Source: Flavobacterium gawalongense
GTDB lineage: Bacteria; Bacteroidota; Bacteroidia; Flavobacteriales; Flavobacteriaceae
DNA length: 32,867 bases
Assembly: GCF_007097265.1 (NCBI RefSeq)
Contig: NZ_VJZP01000040.1
Span: 1-32,867, forward strand
Direction: 5' to 3'
Below, piece after piece: positions 25,901 to 32,846 of this stretch. The notes under the pieces were generated by a model. The model did not search any database. It was not told the DNA's origin and saw only the letters and a list, made by a program, of their open reading frames with translations. Made by a program: the position numbers and the translations under genes. The number at the start of each line of letters is the position of its first letter. Position 1 is the first letter of the stretch.

Positions 25901-26548
25901 AAAGACGAGTTAGAAAAAAACAGCAAAACAATCCATCAGGAAATCGGTCAACTGAAAGAGCAAATTGATAGCAATAAAAAAATAGAACAGGAAAACCAAC
26001 AGATTGTTGACACCATCAAAACCAAGTCAATCGTTTATGATAAATGGGATTTGTTAAATAAAACAGTTGGTTCGTCTGACGGGAAGGCTTTCAAAAAATT
26101 TGCACAGGATTTTACGTTGTCTTTATTGATTCAATATGCCAACAAGCATCTGGAAACGATGTTTAACCGATATGAACTGTTTAAAGATGACAATTCGGAA
26201 GAAATGGAACTGCAAATCAAGGACAACAGCTTCTATGGTGAAATCCGCAATATCAATTCGCTATCCGGAGGAGAAACGTTTCTGGTAAGTCTGTCGTTGG
26301 CGCTTGGATTATCGGATTTGGCGAGTAAAAACACCAAAATCCGTTCGCTTTTCATAGATGAAGGTTTCGGTTCTCTTGATCCCGAAAATCTGAACAATGC
26401 TTTGGATACCCTGGAAATGCTCCAACAAACAGACGACCGTCAAATTGGTATCATTTCGCATATAGATGAACTAAAAAAGAGAATTACCACTCAAATTCAA
26501 GTAAAAAAATATACGAGTGAGTTTAGTACTATTGAAATTGTGGATTAA
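22970..26548 (+). CDS. sbcC: SbcCD (Rad50-type) ATPase subunit C
   Basis: An 1192-residue SMC-like ATPase. The N-terminal ATPase half carries Walker A GQTGAGKST (Lys44) and a Q-loop near LLAQNNFSAFL. Two long coiled-coil arms (about 180-560 and 620-1000) flank a zinc hook CALC at Cys586/Cys589, where two SbcC molecules join. The C-terminal half has the ABC signature SLSGGETFLVSLSLALG and Walker B RSLFIDEGFGSLDP. It works with SbcD in processing double-strand ends and hairpins, and SbcCD also degrades palindromic and phage DNA. Motifs are complete and length is normal, so it should be functional. Confidence 0.95.
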   Translation: MKILKININNIQSLKGVQPEINFTDGILAHAGLYAITGQTGAGKSTILDAITLALYGKTNRHGNDKPSDEIITRNQKEAYSEVTFEVNDVIYIAKWNAAFTRTGTLRSDIRQLYKIDGDDFILLADKIKDVDQKIEEIIGLKYEQFTKSILLAQNNFSAFLKAKPDERAEMLSKITGTQIYEEVSKKIFEKTKALENEINALRASMNGNILNREQLEVIKCSITEKENTAKKLDDDLKTLMAEISWLDAIETVGNEIEKHKLEIQKIAEHFEQNATNYLKLANYNKARLIETDLQSFQNDQLNINKNTADTETAKTEIKTLSDQLSVTEPKLETAIANLKASQNELTLKKPLIESAKLTHSAIIANTDILTKSKLELVKVTESSALNNKNLSKENQRKEILKNKNSEHEQLITQYIKYESWTAEKGAITLKYNEIVDLQNGIDTLKIEQLENQIKAFDTENISIQNLVSKLKAECDSLNSQLEAIENQKKESPTPEELTIAKEDSRTAIEQWNKLNGFISELEKESKSSQKFKAESEIARSQKETLEKLVSEKGELLQTLEENKTLKLLVASLEEHRHNLKDGEACALCGSTEHPYTLNLPQELSDQDDPKTESLRKEINELGLQKENTIKIISALEQQILTNEDNRVKLEKEIATLQTILQIEKQPTAEFIDSNIDKARQSLDSIEEKIKNLSDLNKLAESQTKLHSAKKEALNKIELLYRDYQTALDQIQNKNLSIGGNFDFIKEKFQLYGFQLENNTLETVSAIGKQLTTHSNKLNEEKSNLKNAQDTLVAIGTTLTTLETQKTGFASQILKLDNEIRLLIENIKVSDEKLKEQTATFELKSPQEEESRLHKKVGFEQELVNQLNKENGTISSTLKLQNELLEKRITEKVDFDKKLNASKINMETKLNENNFESVLALQEALNLDNSTGLTLQKQKFNDLKQQTEGALNASTAKLDILKENPLTELTKAELIPAKDELEKNSKTIHQEIGQLKEQIDSNKKIEQENQQIVDTIKTKSIVYDKWDLLNKTVGSSDGKAFKKFAQDFTLSLLIQYANKHLETMFNRYELFKDDNSEEMELQIKDNSFYGEIRNINSLSGGETFLVSLSLALGLSDLASKNTKIRSLFIDEGFGSLDPENLNNALDTLEMLQQTDDRQIGIISHIDELKKRITTQIQVKKYTSEFSTIEIVD

Positions 26549-26580
26549 CAACTAAGAATTAGTACAATTATTAAATAATA

Positions 26581-26615
26581 TTTTGCCGCAAATATCTCGT
26601 ATATTTGCGACAAAA
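26581..26615. promoter_or_regulatory. Distal operator-like inverted repeat of the abiE locus
   Basis: A 15-nt arm (26581-26595) pairs with 26601-26615 with one mismatch around a 5-nt centre. Its core TGCCGCAAAT-N9-ATTTGCGACA matches the layout of the proximal repeat at 26732-26760. The right arm contains TATATTTG (26600-26607), a TAnnTTTG promoter element. AbiEi antitoxins are known to bind paired inverted repeats and repress their own promoter. Confidence 0.65.
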
Positions 26616-26731
26616 TAAAATAAAAAAAAAACACACACAAAGCATTGATTACAAATAGATTGACGTAATTAAAAAAGCCAATAGGGGTTCGCTTTATAAT
26701 TTAATTCTTAAGAAGTATTTTTTTAAAACTT

Positions 26732-26760
26732 TGTCACAAATATTTACTAAATTTGTGACA
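26732..26760. promoter_or_regulatory. Proximal operator-like inverted repeat over the abiE promoter
   Basis: TGTCACAAAT (26732-26741), 9-nt spacer, ATTTGTGACA (26751-26760) is a perfect 10-bp inverted repeat. It contains TAAATTTG (26748-26755), a TAnnTTTG element that would start transcription about 18 nt before the AbiEi ATG at 26780. A bound repressor here would block that promoter. Confidence 0.7.
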
Positions 26761-26779
26761 GAATTAAAAAGTAAAATAA

Positions 26780-27373
26780 ATGCTAAGCATAGAAAGTAAT
26801 ATAGAAAAAGCTATAAAATCAAAATCAAAAGGATCGTTAGTACTCCCTGATGATTTTCGATTATTAGGTTCGTCTGAAGCTATCCGAAAAGCATTACAAC
26901 GGCTTGAAGAAAAACAAATAATAAAAAGAGTCGCTCAAGGCATTTATGTGCGTCCAAAAACAAATAAATATATTGGCGAAGTACTACCATCAGCCGAAGA
27001 GGTGGCAATTGCAATTGCTAAAAGAGACAAAACAAGAACGGTTCCAACAGGCACTTATGCCTTATACGCTTTAGGTTTGAGTACACAAATACCTATGAAA
27101 ATAGTATTGCTAACAGATGGTTCTCCAAGAACTTTAGTAGTAGGTAAAAGAACTATAAAATTTAAAAAAACTACACCAAAAAATCTACTTGCAAAAGGCA
27201 AAATAAGTAGTTTAGTCATTCAAGCACTAAAAGAAATTGGAATAGACAAGCAAACGCTTGATGAAGAATTGAAAATTATCAAATTATTGAAAGAAGAAAA
27301 CCCAAACCATTTATTGTACGATATCGCATTAGCACCAGTTTGGATTCAAAAAATAATGAAAAAAGCATTATAA
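26780..27373 (+). CDS. AbiEi-like antitoxin and repressor (DUF6088 family)
   Basis: A 197-residue protein. The N-terminal about 65 residues form a winged helix (GSSEAIRKALQRLEEKQIIKRVAQGIYVRP), and the following domain (ALYALGLSTQIPMKIVLLTDGSPRTLVVGKR) matches the AbiEi antitoxin fold seen in DUF6088 proteins. In type IV AbiE systems the antitoxin does not bind the toxin; it counters it and represses the operon by binding inverted repeats. Two such repeats lie upstream. The stop codon is immediately followed by the toxin ATG, so the two genes are translationally linked. Confidence 0.88.
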   Translation: MLSIESNIEKAIKSKSKGSLVLPDDFRLLGSSEAIRKALQRLEEKQIIKRVAQGIYVRPKTNKYIGEVLPSAEEVAIAIAKRDKTRTVPTGTYALYALGLSTQIPMKIVLLTDGSPRTLVVGKRTIKFKKTTPKNLLAKGKISSLVIQALKEIGIDKQTLDEELKIIKLLKEENPNHLLYDIALAPVWIQKIMKKAL

Positions 27374-28411
27374 ATGGCACAAATAAATTTTCATGATATT
27401 CCTGAAAACGACAAAAAAGAAATTTACAAACAAGTAAGTAACATTTCGGGTATGGCTGATTTTGCAGTCGAAAAAGATTGGTGGGTAGTACAAACCTTAT
27501 CCATTATTTTTGAAATGGAAGTAGGACAGCATTTGGTTTTTAAAGGCGGAACCTCATTAAGTAAAGCTTGGAAATTGATAGAACGCTTTTCAGAAGATAT
27601 CGACCTTGCTATTGACAGGAAGTTTTTAGGATTTGAAGGCGAATTATCCAAAAATCAACGTACAGAATTAAGAAAAGCAGCCAGTAGGTATGTTGCCGGA
27701 ACTTTTTTTGATGAATTGCAAAAAAAGTTCCAAGAGAAAGGGCTATTAGGCGTAACGTTCCAATTGGTTGAAACCAAAGACAGCGACCAAGATCCTAGAA
27801 TTATAGAAGTATATTATCCCAATGTAATAGAAACTCCTGGCTATATTCAGCCAAGAATTCTAATAGAAATTGGTTGCCGTTCATTAAGAGAACCTTTTTC
27901 GGTACAAACATTTGCATCACTCGTTGATGAAGAGTATACCGATAGCGGTTTTGCTCAAGCACCTATAAACGTTCCAACAGTAAATCCGGAACGCACTTTT
28001 TTAGAGAAAATCTTCTTGTTACACGAAGAATTCCACAAACCAGTAGAAAAAATTAGAGTGGATCGATTGAGTCGTCACCTGTATGATGTGTTTCAGCTAG
28101 CTAAAACAGATTTTGCGATAACGGCATTAAAAGATGCAGCCCTGTATGAAACAATCGTAAACCACCGCCATAAATTCACGCGTGTGGGTGGTGTTAATTA
28201 CAACAAACATCAACCACAAACTATTAACCCTATTCCGATTCCCGAAGTAATGGAAGCTTGGAAAGCGGATTACAAAACGATGCAAGAGCAAATGATTTAT
28301 GTTGATTCGCCATCATTCGAGGAAATAATCGAAGAACTAACAAATTTAAAAAACAGAATCAATGCTTTCGAATGGAAGATGGAAAGTCAATTTCCTGTAC
28401 CAAATAACTAA
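27374..28411 (+). CDS. AbiEii/AbiGii-type nucleotidyltransferase toxin
   Basis: A 345-residue member of the AbiEii toxin family with a DNA polymerase beta-type nucleotidyltransferase core: FKGGTSLSKAW (Gly58-Lys64), SEDIDLAID with Asp75 and Asp77 as metal ligands, the family's ERTFLEKIFLLHEE motif, and RHLYDVFQL further on. AbiEii toxins halt growth and give abortive-infection immunity; related MenT toxins transfer nucleotides onto tRNA acceptor ends, but the substrate of this one is unknown. It follows the AbiEi-like antitoxin with no gap. Length and motifs are complete. Confidence 0.92.
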   Translation: MAQINFHDIPENDKKEIYKQVSNISGMADFAVEKDWWVVQTLSIIFEMEVGQHLVFKGGTSLSKAWKLIERFSEDIDLAIDRKFLGFEGELSKNQRTELRKAASRYVAGTFFDELQKKFQEKGLLGVTFQLVETKDSDQDPRIIEVYYPNVIETPGYIQPRILIEIGCRSLREPFSVQTFASLVDEEYTDSGFAQAPINVPTVNPERTFLEKIFLLHEEFHKPVEKIRVDRLSRHLYDVFQLAKTDFAITALKDAALYETIVNHRHKFTRVGGVNYNKHQPQTINPIPIPEVMEAWKADYKTMQEQMIYVDSPSFEEIIEELTNLKNRINAFEWKMESQFPVPNN

Positions 28412-28536
28412 TCATTAAACATCACGGGCAATCAAGCGGTCTCTCTTCGGTCGTTCTCTTTGTTCCGTTCGGCAGCTCCAGTCGGTTATCGGCAGAAAAA
28501 GCCTCCTCCCTCCGTTCCGCAGACACTACGCAACAC

Positions 28537-28576
28537 AATAAAAATAGCAGCTTGAAAATAAGCAGCTATTTTTATT
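28537..28576. repeat. 12-bp inverted repeat (AATAAAAATAGC)
   Basis: AATAAAAATAGC (28537-28548) pairs perfectly with GCTATTTTTATT (28565-28576) across 16 nt. It is an AT-rich island in the C/T-rich stretch. The right arm is rich in T on the plus strand, but the sequence turns GC-rich straight after, so it is a poor terminator and may be a protein-binding palindrome. Confidence 0.6.
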
Positions 28577-28852
28577 GCGCCGCTTCGTTCCTCATCTTCA
28601 CACGTTCTCTACCCTACGTTCGGCGCGGCTACTACATCCACAATACCGCTTCATTCCGTTACACTCCGCAGGCTACGCTCCACTACATTCCAGCAGTATG
28701 GTGTCTGTCGCCCCTTATTTTTTCAGCGGTTGCTCCTTCGCACAGCCATCGGGGTTGGCTCCGTTAGCACTTTGCCCTAAATCAAGGAACGCCAAAGGCT
28801 GTCTTATATTTTTTCCCCGCCGTTTCACGCTCCTATCCCTTCTCTCCACTTC

Positions 28853-28873
28853 GTCCCGCGGAAAAAGCGGGAC
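28853..28873. repeat. 7-bp GC-rich hairpin (GTCCCGC)
   Basis: GTCCCGC (28853-28859), loop GGAAAAA, GCGGGAC (28867-28873). A stable small hairpin within the C/T-rich stretch, with no T run after it, so not a standard terminator. Confidence 0.55.
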
Positions 28874-29111
28874 TACGCTTCGTTCCCGGTCTAGGGTGGC
28901 TGTTCGATTGCCGCAACCCCGCCACTGCGCTCCTCGAAAAATAATAATTTCCGCTATCGCTACAATCATTATTTTCTGCGGTGCTTGGGGGTGTTTAATT
29001 GCCGTTTCCACAAGAACTCCCCTGAAAAAACTAAACAAGAACATCTGTCTTCGGAAAAAATAAATAAAAAGAAAGTAAAGGTAAGTTCCGGTTTCTTAAA
29101 AAGTAAAGTTC

Positions 29112-29128
29112 AAGCCCTCCGGGTTTTT
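29112..29128 (+). terminator. Weak terminator candidate at the end of the C/T-rich stretch
   Basis: AAGCCC (29112-29117), loop TCC, GGGTTT (29121-29126) with a G-T pair, followed by TT then AA. A short stem with five T in a row could end a transcript running through the C/T-rich region. The loop of 3 nt and short tract make it weak. Confidence 0.4.
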
Positions 29129-29145
29129 AATAAAATCTCCACCCT

Positions 29146-29334
29146 TTAACCTGCATTCATTTCAGGTTCTTTTTTATAAACCAATCTCCGCTTCTCAACA
29201 CGTTTCCGATTATAAGTCGGGTAGTATTTTATTAAAAAAACGTGACTTTTTGAAACCTCCACTTTAGAGACGACTTTCTTTTTTTTCTTTTTTTCTTTTA
29301 AAAATGATGTGGTGCCGAGCATAGCGAGGCACAT
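29146..29334 (-). CDS. Doubtful small ORF, K-rich (62 aa)
   Basis: An open frame of 62 codons from ATG 29334 to the stop at 29146. The N-terminal part is a poly-lysine stretch produced by a T-rich tract; the C-terminal part (FLIKYYPTYNRKRVEKRRL...KKEPEMNAG) looks more protein-like and, from memory, similar short frames recur upstream of DUF6943-type genes in Bacteroidota ICEs. It could equally be a conserved untranslated leader read in the wrong direction. Kept as a low-confidence candidate. Confidence 0.25.
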   Translation of the reverse strand: MCLAMLGTTSFLKEKKKKKKVVSKVEVSKSHVFLIKYYPTYNRKRVEKRRLVYKKEPEMNAG

Positions 29335-29351
29335 AATTTAAATCCGAAGCC

Positions 29352-29774
29352 ATGCCAAATTTTGTTATTAAAACCCACCAAAAAAACGCTCTTTACAAAG
29401 GAAAAAAAATCTACATCCTCAACAAAGGAATGAACAGTGGCAAGCCACAGAAAGAGCCATTTACAAATAGCTTTGTAATCTTATTTCAAAATGAAGAAGA
29501 TGAGGAAACGGTTTATTGGTTGGCCTATAGTCTATGGAAATCGAAATTCTGGCACCAATCGCTTATTGGATCCGTAATTCCATTTTTACGTATTTATGAT
29601 TTCAAAAAGGAATTTGATACAAAAGTAAATGAAATGCTGCAGGAACACGAGCTGCACAAAAAACAAGTCCAGGCGTTGAGGTTACTGGAACAAAGAGAGG
29701 ACCAATTACATCAGAATATTGTCCTTATAAACGAAATGAGGAGAGTTATTTTGAATCGATACTACAAAAAATAA
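29352..29774 (+). CDS. DUF6943-type ICE backbone protein
   Basis: A 140-residue protein starting MPNFVIKTHQKNALYKGKKIYILNKGMNSGK and containing TNSFVILFQNEEDEETVYWLAYSLWKSKFWHQSLIGSVIPFLRI, the pattern I associate with DUF6943, a family confined to Bacteroidota mobile elements. The C-terminal about 45 residues are a charged helix, probably coiled coil. Function unknown. Its main value is as a backbone marker: with the RteC fragment and replication genes at the left, it brackets the defence genes as cargo. No promoter or Shine-Dalgarno is obvious. Confidence 0.8.
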   Translation: MPNFVIKTHQKNALYKGKKIYILNKGMNSGKPQKEPFTNSFVILFQNEEDEETVYWLAYSLWKSKFWHQSLIGSVIPFLRIYDFKKEFDTKVNEMLQEHELHKKQVQALRLLEQREDQLHQNIVLINEMRRVILNRYYKK

Positions 29775-29786
29775 TAACTGCAAAAC

Positions 29787-29815
29787 TTGAAGTAAATTTT
29801 ATATGCATATATTTG
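29787..29815 (+). promoter_or_regulatory. Promoter candidate of the nuclease-STAND gene
   Basis: TTG (29787-29789), 18 nt, then TATATTTG (29808-29815), a perfect TAnnTTTG element. Transcription from about 29822 would give a leader of roughly 105 nt that includes the nested palindrome at 29828-29866. Confidence 0.5.
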
Positions 29816-29827
29816 AGGAAAGTCTGA

Positions 29828-29866
29828 ACTTATCATAAAAAGCCATCCCAAATTGGGTTGATAAGT
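29828..29866 (+). promoter_or_regulatory. Nested inverted repeats in the leader of the nuclease-STAND gene
   Basis: Outer arms ACTTATCA (29828-29835) and TGATAAGT (29859-29866) pair perfectly; between them CCCAA-A-TTGGG (29847-29857) is a second palindrome. Either an operator or an RNA stem in the leader. The inner palindrome shares its CCCAA/TTGGG halves with the repeats at 324-337 and 481-493. The stem could also end transcription from the DUF6943-type gene, but no T run follows directly. Confidence 0.55.
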
Positions 29867-29926
29867 ATGGTTTTGTAATACAAATTATCTCTTATTAGAA
29901 TCAAAAACACATATAAGATTGAAAAT

Positions 29927-32824
29927 ATGTTAAAGAATGAAGAAGATCTAAGAGGAAAGCTACTAATTCCATTCTTAAATGACCTAGGTTTTGATATTTC
30001 AGAGATTTCTTTTGAAACATCATTCTCTATTAGACTAGGAAAACATGAACGACCTATTCGTGGTAGATCAGATATTCTATGTAAAAGAAATGGAAAAAAT
30101 CTGTTCATTATCGAACTAAAAAATGATTCTATCTCTATTACCAAAGAGGACATAGATCAAGGGATTTCATATGCAAGATTACTTCCAGATAATATAGCGC
30201 CTTTTACAATAATCAGTAATGGGAAAATAACAAAGATTTTTGATTCAATAACGCGGCAAGAATTAACAGGAACCGAGATTTCCAAGCAGTCAGATTTTTG
30301 GCAAAATGATTGTACTCTTTCAACAGATGAAGACCTTAAAATAAGGTATCTAGCACTCAAGAACTTTGTTTCATTTTCGCCTGAAAATCTAAAACAATTT
30401 TGCGAAGATCAAGTTCGAGATAGAATGGGGCCAATTATTGGAAATATCGATACTCCTTCTTCTAAATTTGTTAAAGAACTTTATGTTCAAAGAAAAGAAC
30501 TAAAATGTGCTTTTGATGATTTTATCAGTTCAGAGTCCTCATTTTTTGGTTTAGTTGGATCTGCAGGAGTTGGTAAAACAAGTGCAATGTGTTCATTAGC
30601 ACTTCAAAGTTTAGATGATAAAATTGTTTTTTTTTACAATGCCACGATAATTAATAAATCACCTTTAGAACACATCGCTCAAGACCTGAACGGTGTTTTT
30701 TCTAGCAAGAGCGAGAGTAACGTTATTTTAAAAAAACTTGATGAATTAGGGAGGTTTTTAAATAAAAGTGTTCTAATATTCATTGATGCAATAGATGAAA
30801 GTGTTGATTCAAATATTACTCTTGAACTAAGTGAAATAGCTCTTGCAGTCAGAAATTTAAATAAAGTTAAAATTTGCATTAGTTGCAAATCGAATATTTG
30901 GAAAAATTTCTTAAAAATTAATGACACTTACACGCACTTATATGAAGAGTTAAAAAAATCTCACGATGTAATTGGCAGTCTGGATAATTTTCCTGGATTT
31001 CTATTAGACGATTTTAGTAATGAAGAAATAAAAAGCATAATCCCTTTATATAAAAGCTCTTTTGATTTCAAAGGTCAAATATCAGATTCATTATTAAATG
31101 AACTTAGAAATGGTTTCTTTTTACGAATATTCAGCGAGGTTTATAGTCATAAACAAATACCACAAAAAATAGATGATAAAGAATTAATTAAGACATACAT
31201 TAAACAATCTCTTGAAAAAACAAATATTGGTGCTCAATCTGGCTTGCGAATTCTATCGAAAATTGGACAGATATTAATAAATCATAAATATAACTCATGG
31301 GAAACTTACAAAGATGAAGGTTTGGAAGTGGATAAATTACTTGATAAATTAGACTTTTCGATTGATGAAAATTTACCGGAAGATTTATTTGCTAGAAACA
31401 TACTTATTAAATCCAATAAGGAAGATTCGTATAATATATCCTTCTATTATTCAAAAATTCGTGATTATATAATTTGCTTTCATTCATACAAACTGCATAA
31501 ACTAAGCGATAATGAATTTCATAACGTACTTGATGATTTCTACCAAAATCACATCGGCCAAAGTGCAATTGCTTTTTATACTGAAAATGCAACTACTTCT
31601 CATCAGAGTACCTTAATAAAATTCAAAAAAGATAAATCTCTTAAATATGTAATTGGCTATGATTCTTATTTAAATAATAATTTCAAATCTTTTAAAAACA
31701 AGTTTATCCCCAAAACAGAGGGTGACATTGGAATAGTATTACCTATAGATCTTTTAAAGGAAGACGGTTATGCTCTCTTCCCTTTAGATTCCAATTCATC
31801 TAATAGAATCCTATACGAAAATTTAAAGGACGCTTTTTCTGAGGGTTATTATGAGAGTCGAATGTTTCAAATAGGGGTTGACACATTATATGGAAGTAAC
31901 ACTTCATTGTTGATTCCAGACCAAAATAAGCTTATCAAGAATAACATCTTCAAACAGCTTAAAGAAATTATAAATAAGGGAAAACTTACTGCTTATAATT
32001 CTGACATCCTCCTGATGGAAATGGTTTCAACAATTCTCTACTATTATTATAATAAATTTGGTTATGATTTTAATTTAAAGGATTTTAACCTACCTAGATT
32101 TGACTTGATTTATCCAATTGATTTAAAAAACTTGAGATATAGAATTTATAAATTTAGAGCTACTGATTATTATCAAAATAAAAAAGTAGATTCAAACCTT
32201 ATTAACGAGTTGGTCGAGAAAGCATATATAGAAAATCTTGATATTCCTAAATTAAATGTTAGTGGTGACTTTCCTCCAGTTGAGGAATTATTTAAAATTG
32301 TGAATATTCTATTAAAAAAGGGATATAATGAAATACAAAAACACCACTTGCCATACCCTGACAAATCGATAATTGAAGCAAGAGAATTTTATGAACAAGA
32401 CATAAAGCAAAATTTTCGTCAAATTAGAAGTGCCCAATATAGCTCAGAACAAGCTAAGTTATATATCGAAAAGTTTTTCGAGCATTTAGAATCTTGTTAT
32501 AAAGAATTTGTTGAATGCTATTTTCCAACATTTAAAGATGAATTTCCATTCTATAAGGCCTTACCGAATGAGTACTTTTTTTATATGAAAGACTCAGATA
32601 TTCTTAAATGGGGTATGTTTGGTTATCGCACTTCTAAATGTGGTAAAATGAAAGTTTATTTTAAGGAACACATTCCACATAATGAAGCTTTTGAAGAAGA
32701 TGAGGTAGTTATTTTGAGAGCATTCTCTCTTGATAATATTCTTTATAATGACCATTACAATCTAATTAAAACAATTGATAAAATAAATACTGGACATGCT
32801 AACTTAGCAATCACAGAAAGTTAA
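29927..32824 (+). CDS. PD-(D/E)xK nuclease-STAND NTPase fusion (Avs/NLR-like defence candidate)
   Basis: A 965-residue protein. Residues about 5-130 form an HsdR-N-like (HSDR_N_2) nuclease domain: LRGKLLIPFLNDLGF, then Asp49 in GRSDIL and Glu63/Lys65 in FIIELKND, a complete PD-(D/E)xK set. A P-loop NTPase of STAND/NACHT type follows: Walker A GSAGVGKTS (Lys217), Walker B VLIFIDAIDES (Asp287, Asp290), then helical regions with many aromatics (about 420-965) and no repeat I can name. The plan of effector nuclease, NTPase switch and long C-terminal sensor is that of Avs-type and other bacterial NLR-like proteins, which trigger on a phage protein and destroy DNA. It stands alone, so nuclease and sensor are in one chain. 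Membership in a named Avs type is not shown. Confidence 0.8.
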   Translation: MLKNEEDLRGKLLIPFLNDLGFDISEISFETSFSIRLGKHERPIRGRSDILCKRNGKNLFIIELKNDSISITKEDIDQGISYARLLPDNIAPFTIISNGKITKIFDSITRQELTGTEISKQSDFWQNDCTLSTDEDLKIRYLALKNFVSFSPENLKQFCEDQVRDRMGPIIGNIDTPSSKFVKELYVQRKELKCAFDDFISSESSFFGLVGSAGVGKTSAMCSLALQSLDDKIVFFYNATIINKSPLEHIAQDLNGVFSSKSESNVILKKLDELGRFLNKSVLIFIDAIDESVDSNITLELSEIALAVRNLNKVKICISCKSNIWKNFLKINDTYTHLYEELKKSHDVIGSLDNFPGFLLDDFSNEEIKSIIPLYKSSFDFKGQISDSLLNELRNGFFLRIFSEVYSHKQIPQKIDDKELIKTYIKQSLEKTNIGAQSGLRILSKIGQILINHKYNSWETYKDEGLEVDKLLDKLDFSIDENLPEDLFARNILIKSNKEDSYNISFYYSKIRDYIICFHSYKLHKLSDNEFHNVLDDFYQNHIGQSAIAFYTENATTSHQSTLIKFKKDKSLKYVIGYDSYLNNNFKSFKNKFIPKTEGDIGIVLPIDLLKEDGYALFPLDSNSSNRILYENLKDAFSEGYYESRMFQIGVDTLYGSNTSLLIPDQNKLIKNNIFKQLKEIINKGKLTAYNSDILLMEMVSTILYYYYNKFGYDFNLKDFNLPRFDLIYPIDLKNLRYRIYKFRATDYYQNKKVDSNLINELVEKAYIENLDIPKLNVSGDFPPVEELFKIVNILLKKGYNEIQKHHLPYPDKSIIEAREFYEQDIKQNFRQIRSAQYSSEQAKLYIEKFFEHLESCYKEFVECYFPTFKDEFPFYKALPNEYFFYMKDSDILKWGMFGYRTSKCGKMKVYFKEHIPHNEAFEEDEVVILRAFSLDNILYNDHYNLIKTIDKINTGHANLAITES

Positions 32825-32846
32825 GAAATAATCTTAATTTTAACCT

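Larger units (their letters stand above)
28412..29145. other. C/T-rich, GC-richer non-coding stretch with hairpins
   Basis: About 0.73 kb, or 0.94 kb up to the DUF6943-type gene, without a convincing gene. Composition differs sharply from the rest of the window: many CTTCGTTCC, CCGTTCGGC and CGCTCC-like words, with C clearly exceeding G on the plus strand. Open frames exist on both strands (28575-29063 plus, 28715-29044 minus) but read as low-complexity R/S/P-rich protein and overlap one another. Several hairpins are listed separately. Similar stretches occur, from memory, in other Bacteroidota conjugative elements near backbone genes. A structured RNA or a transfer-related site is possible; neither is shown. 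Confidence 0.5.

Noticed and set aside
28575..29063. 162-codon plus-strand frame and 109-codon minus-strand frame (28715-29044) in the C/T-rich block
   Set aside because: They overlap on opposite strands, read as low-complexity R/S/P-rich sequence, and are expected in stop-poor GC-rich DNA; no family recognised.
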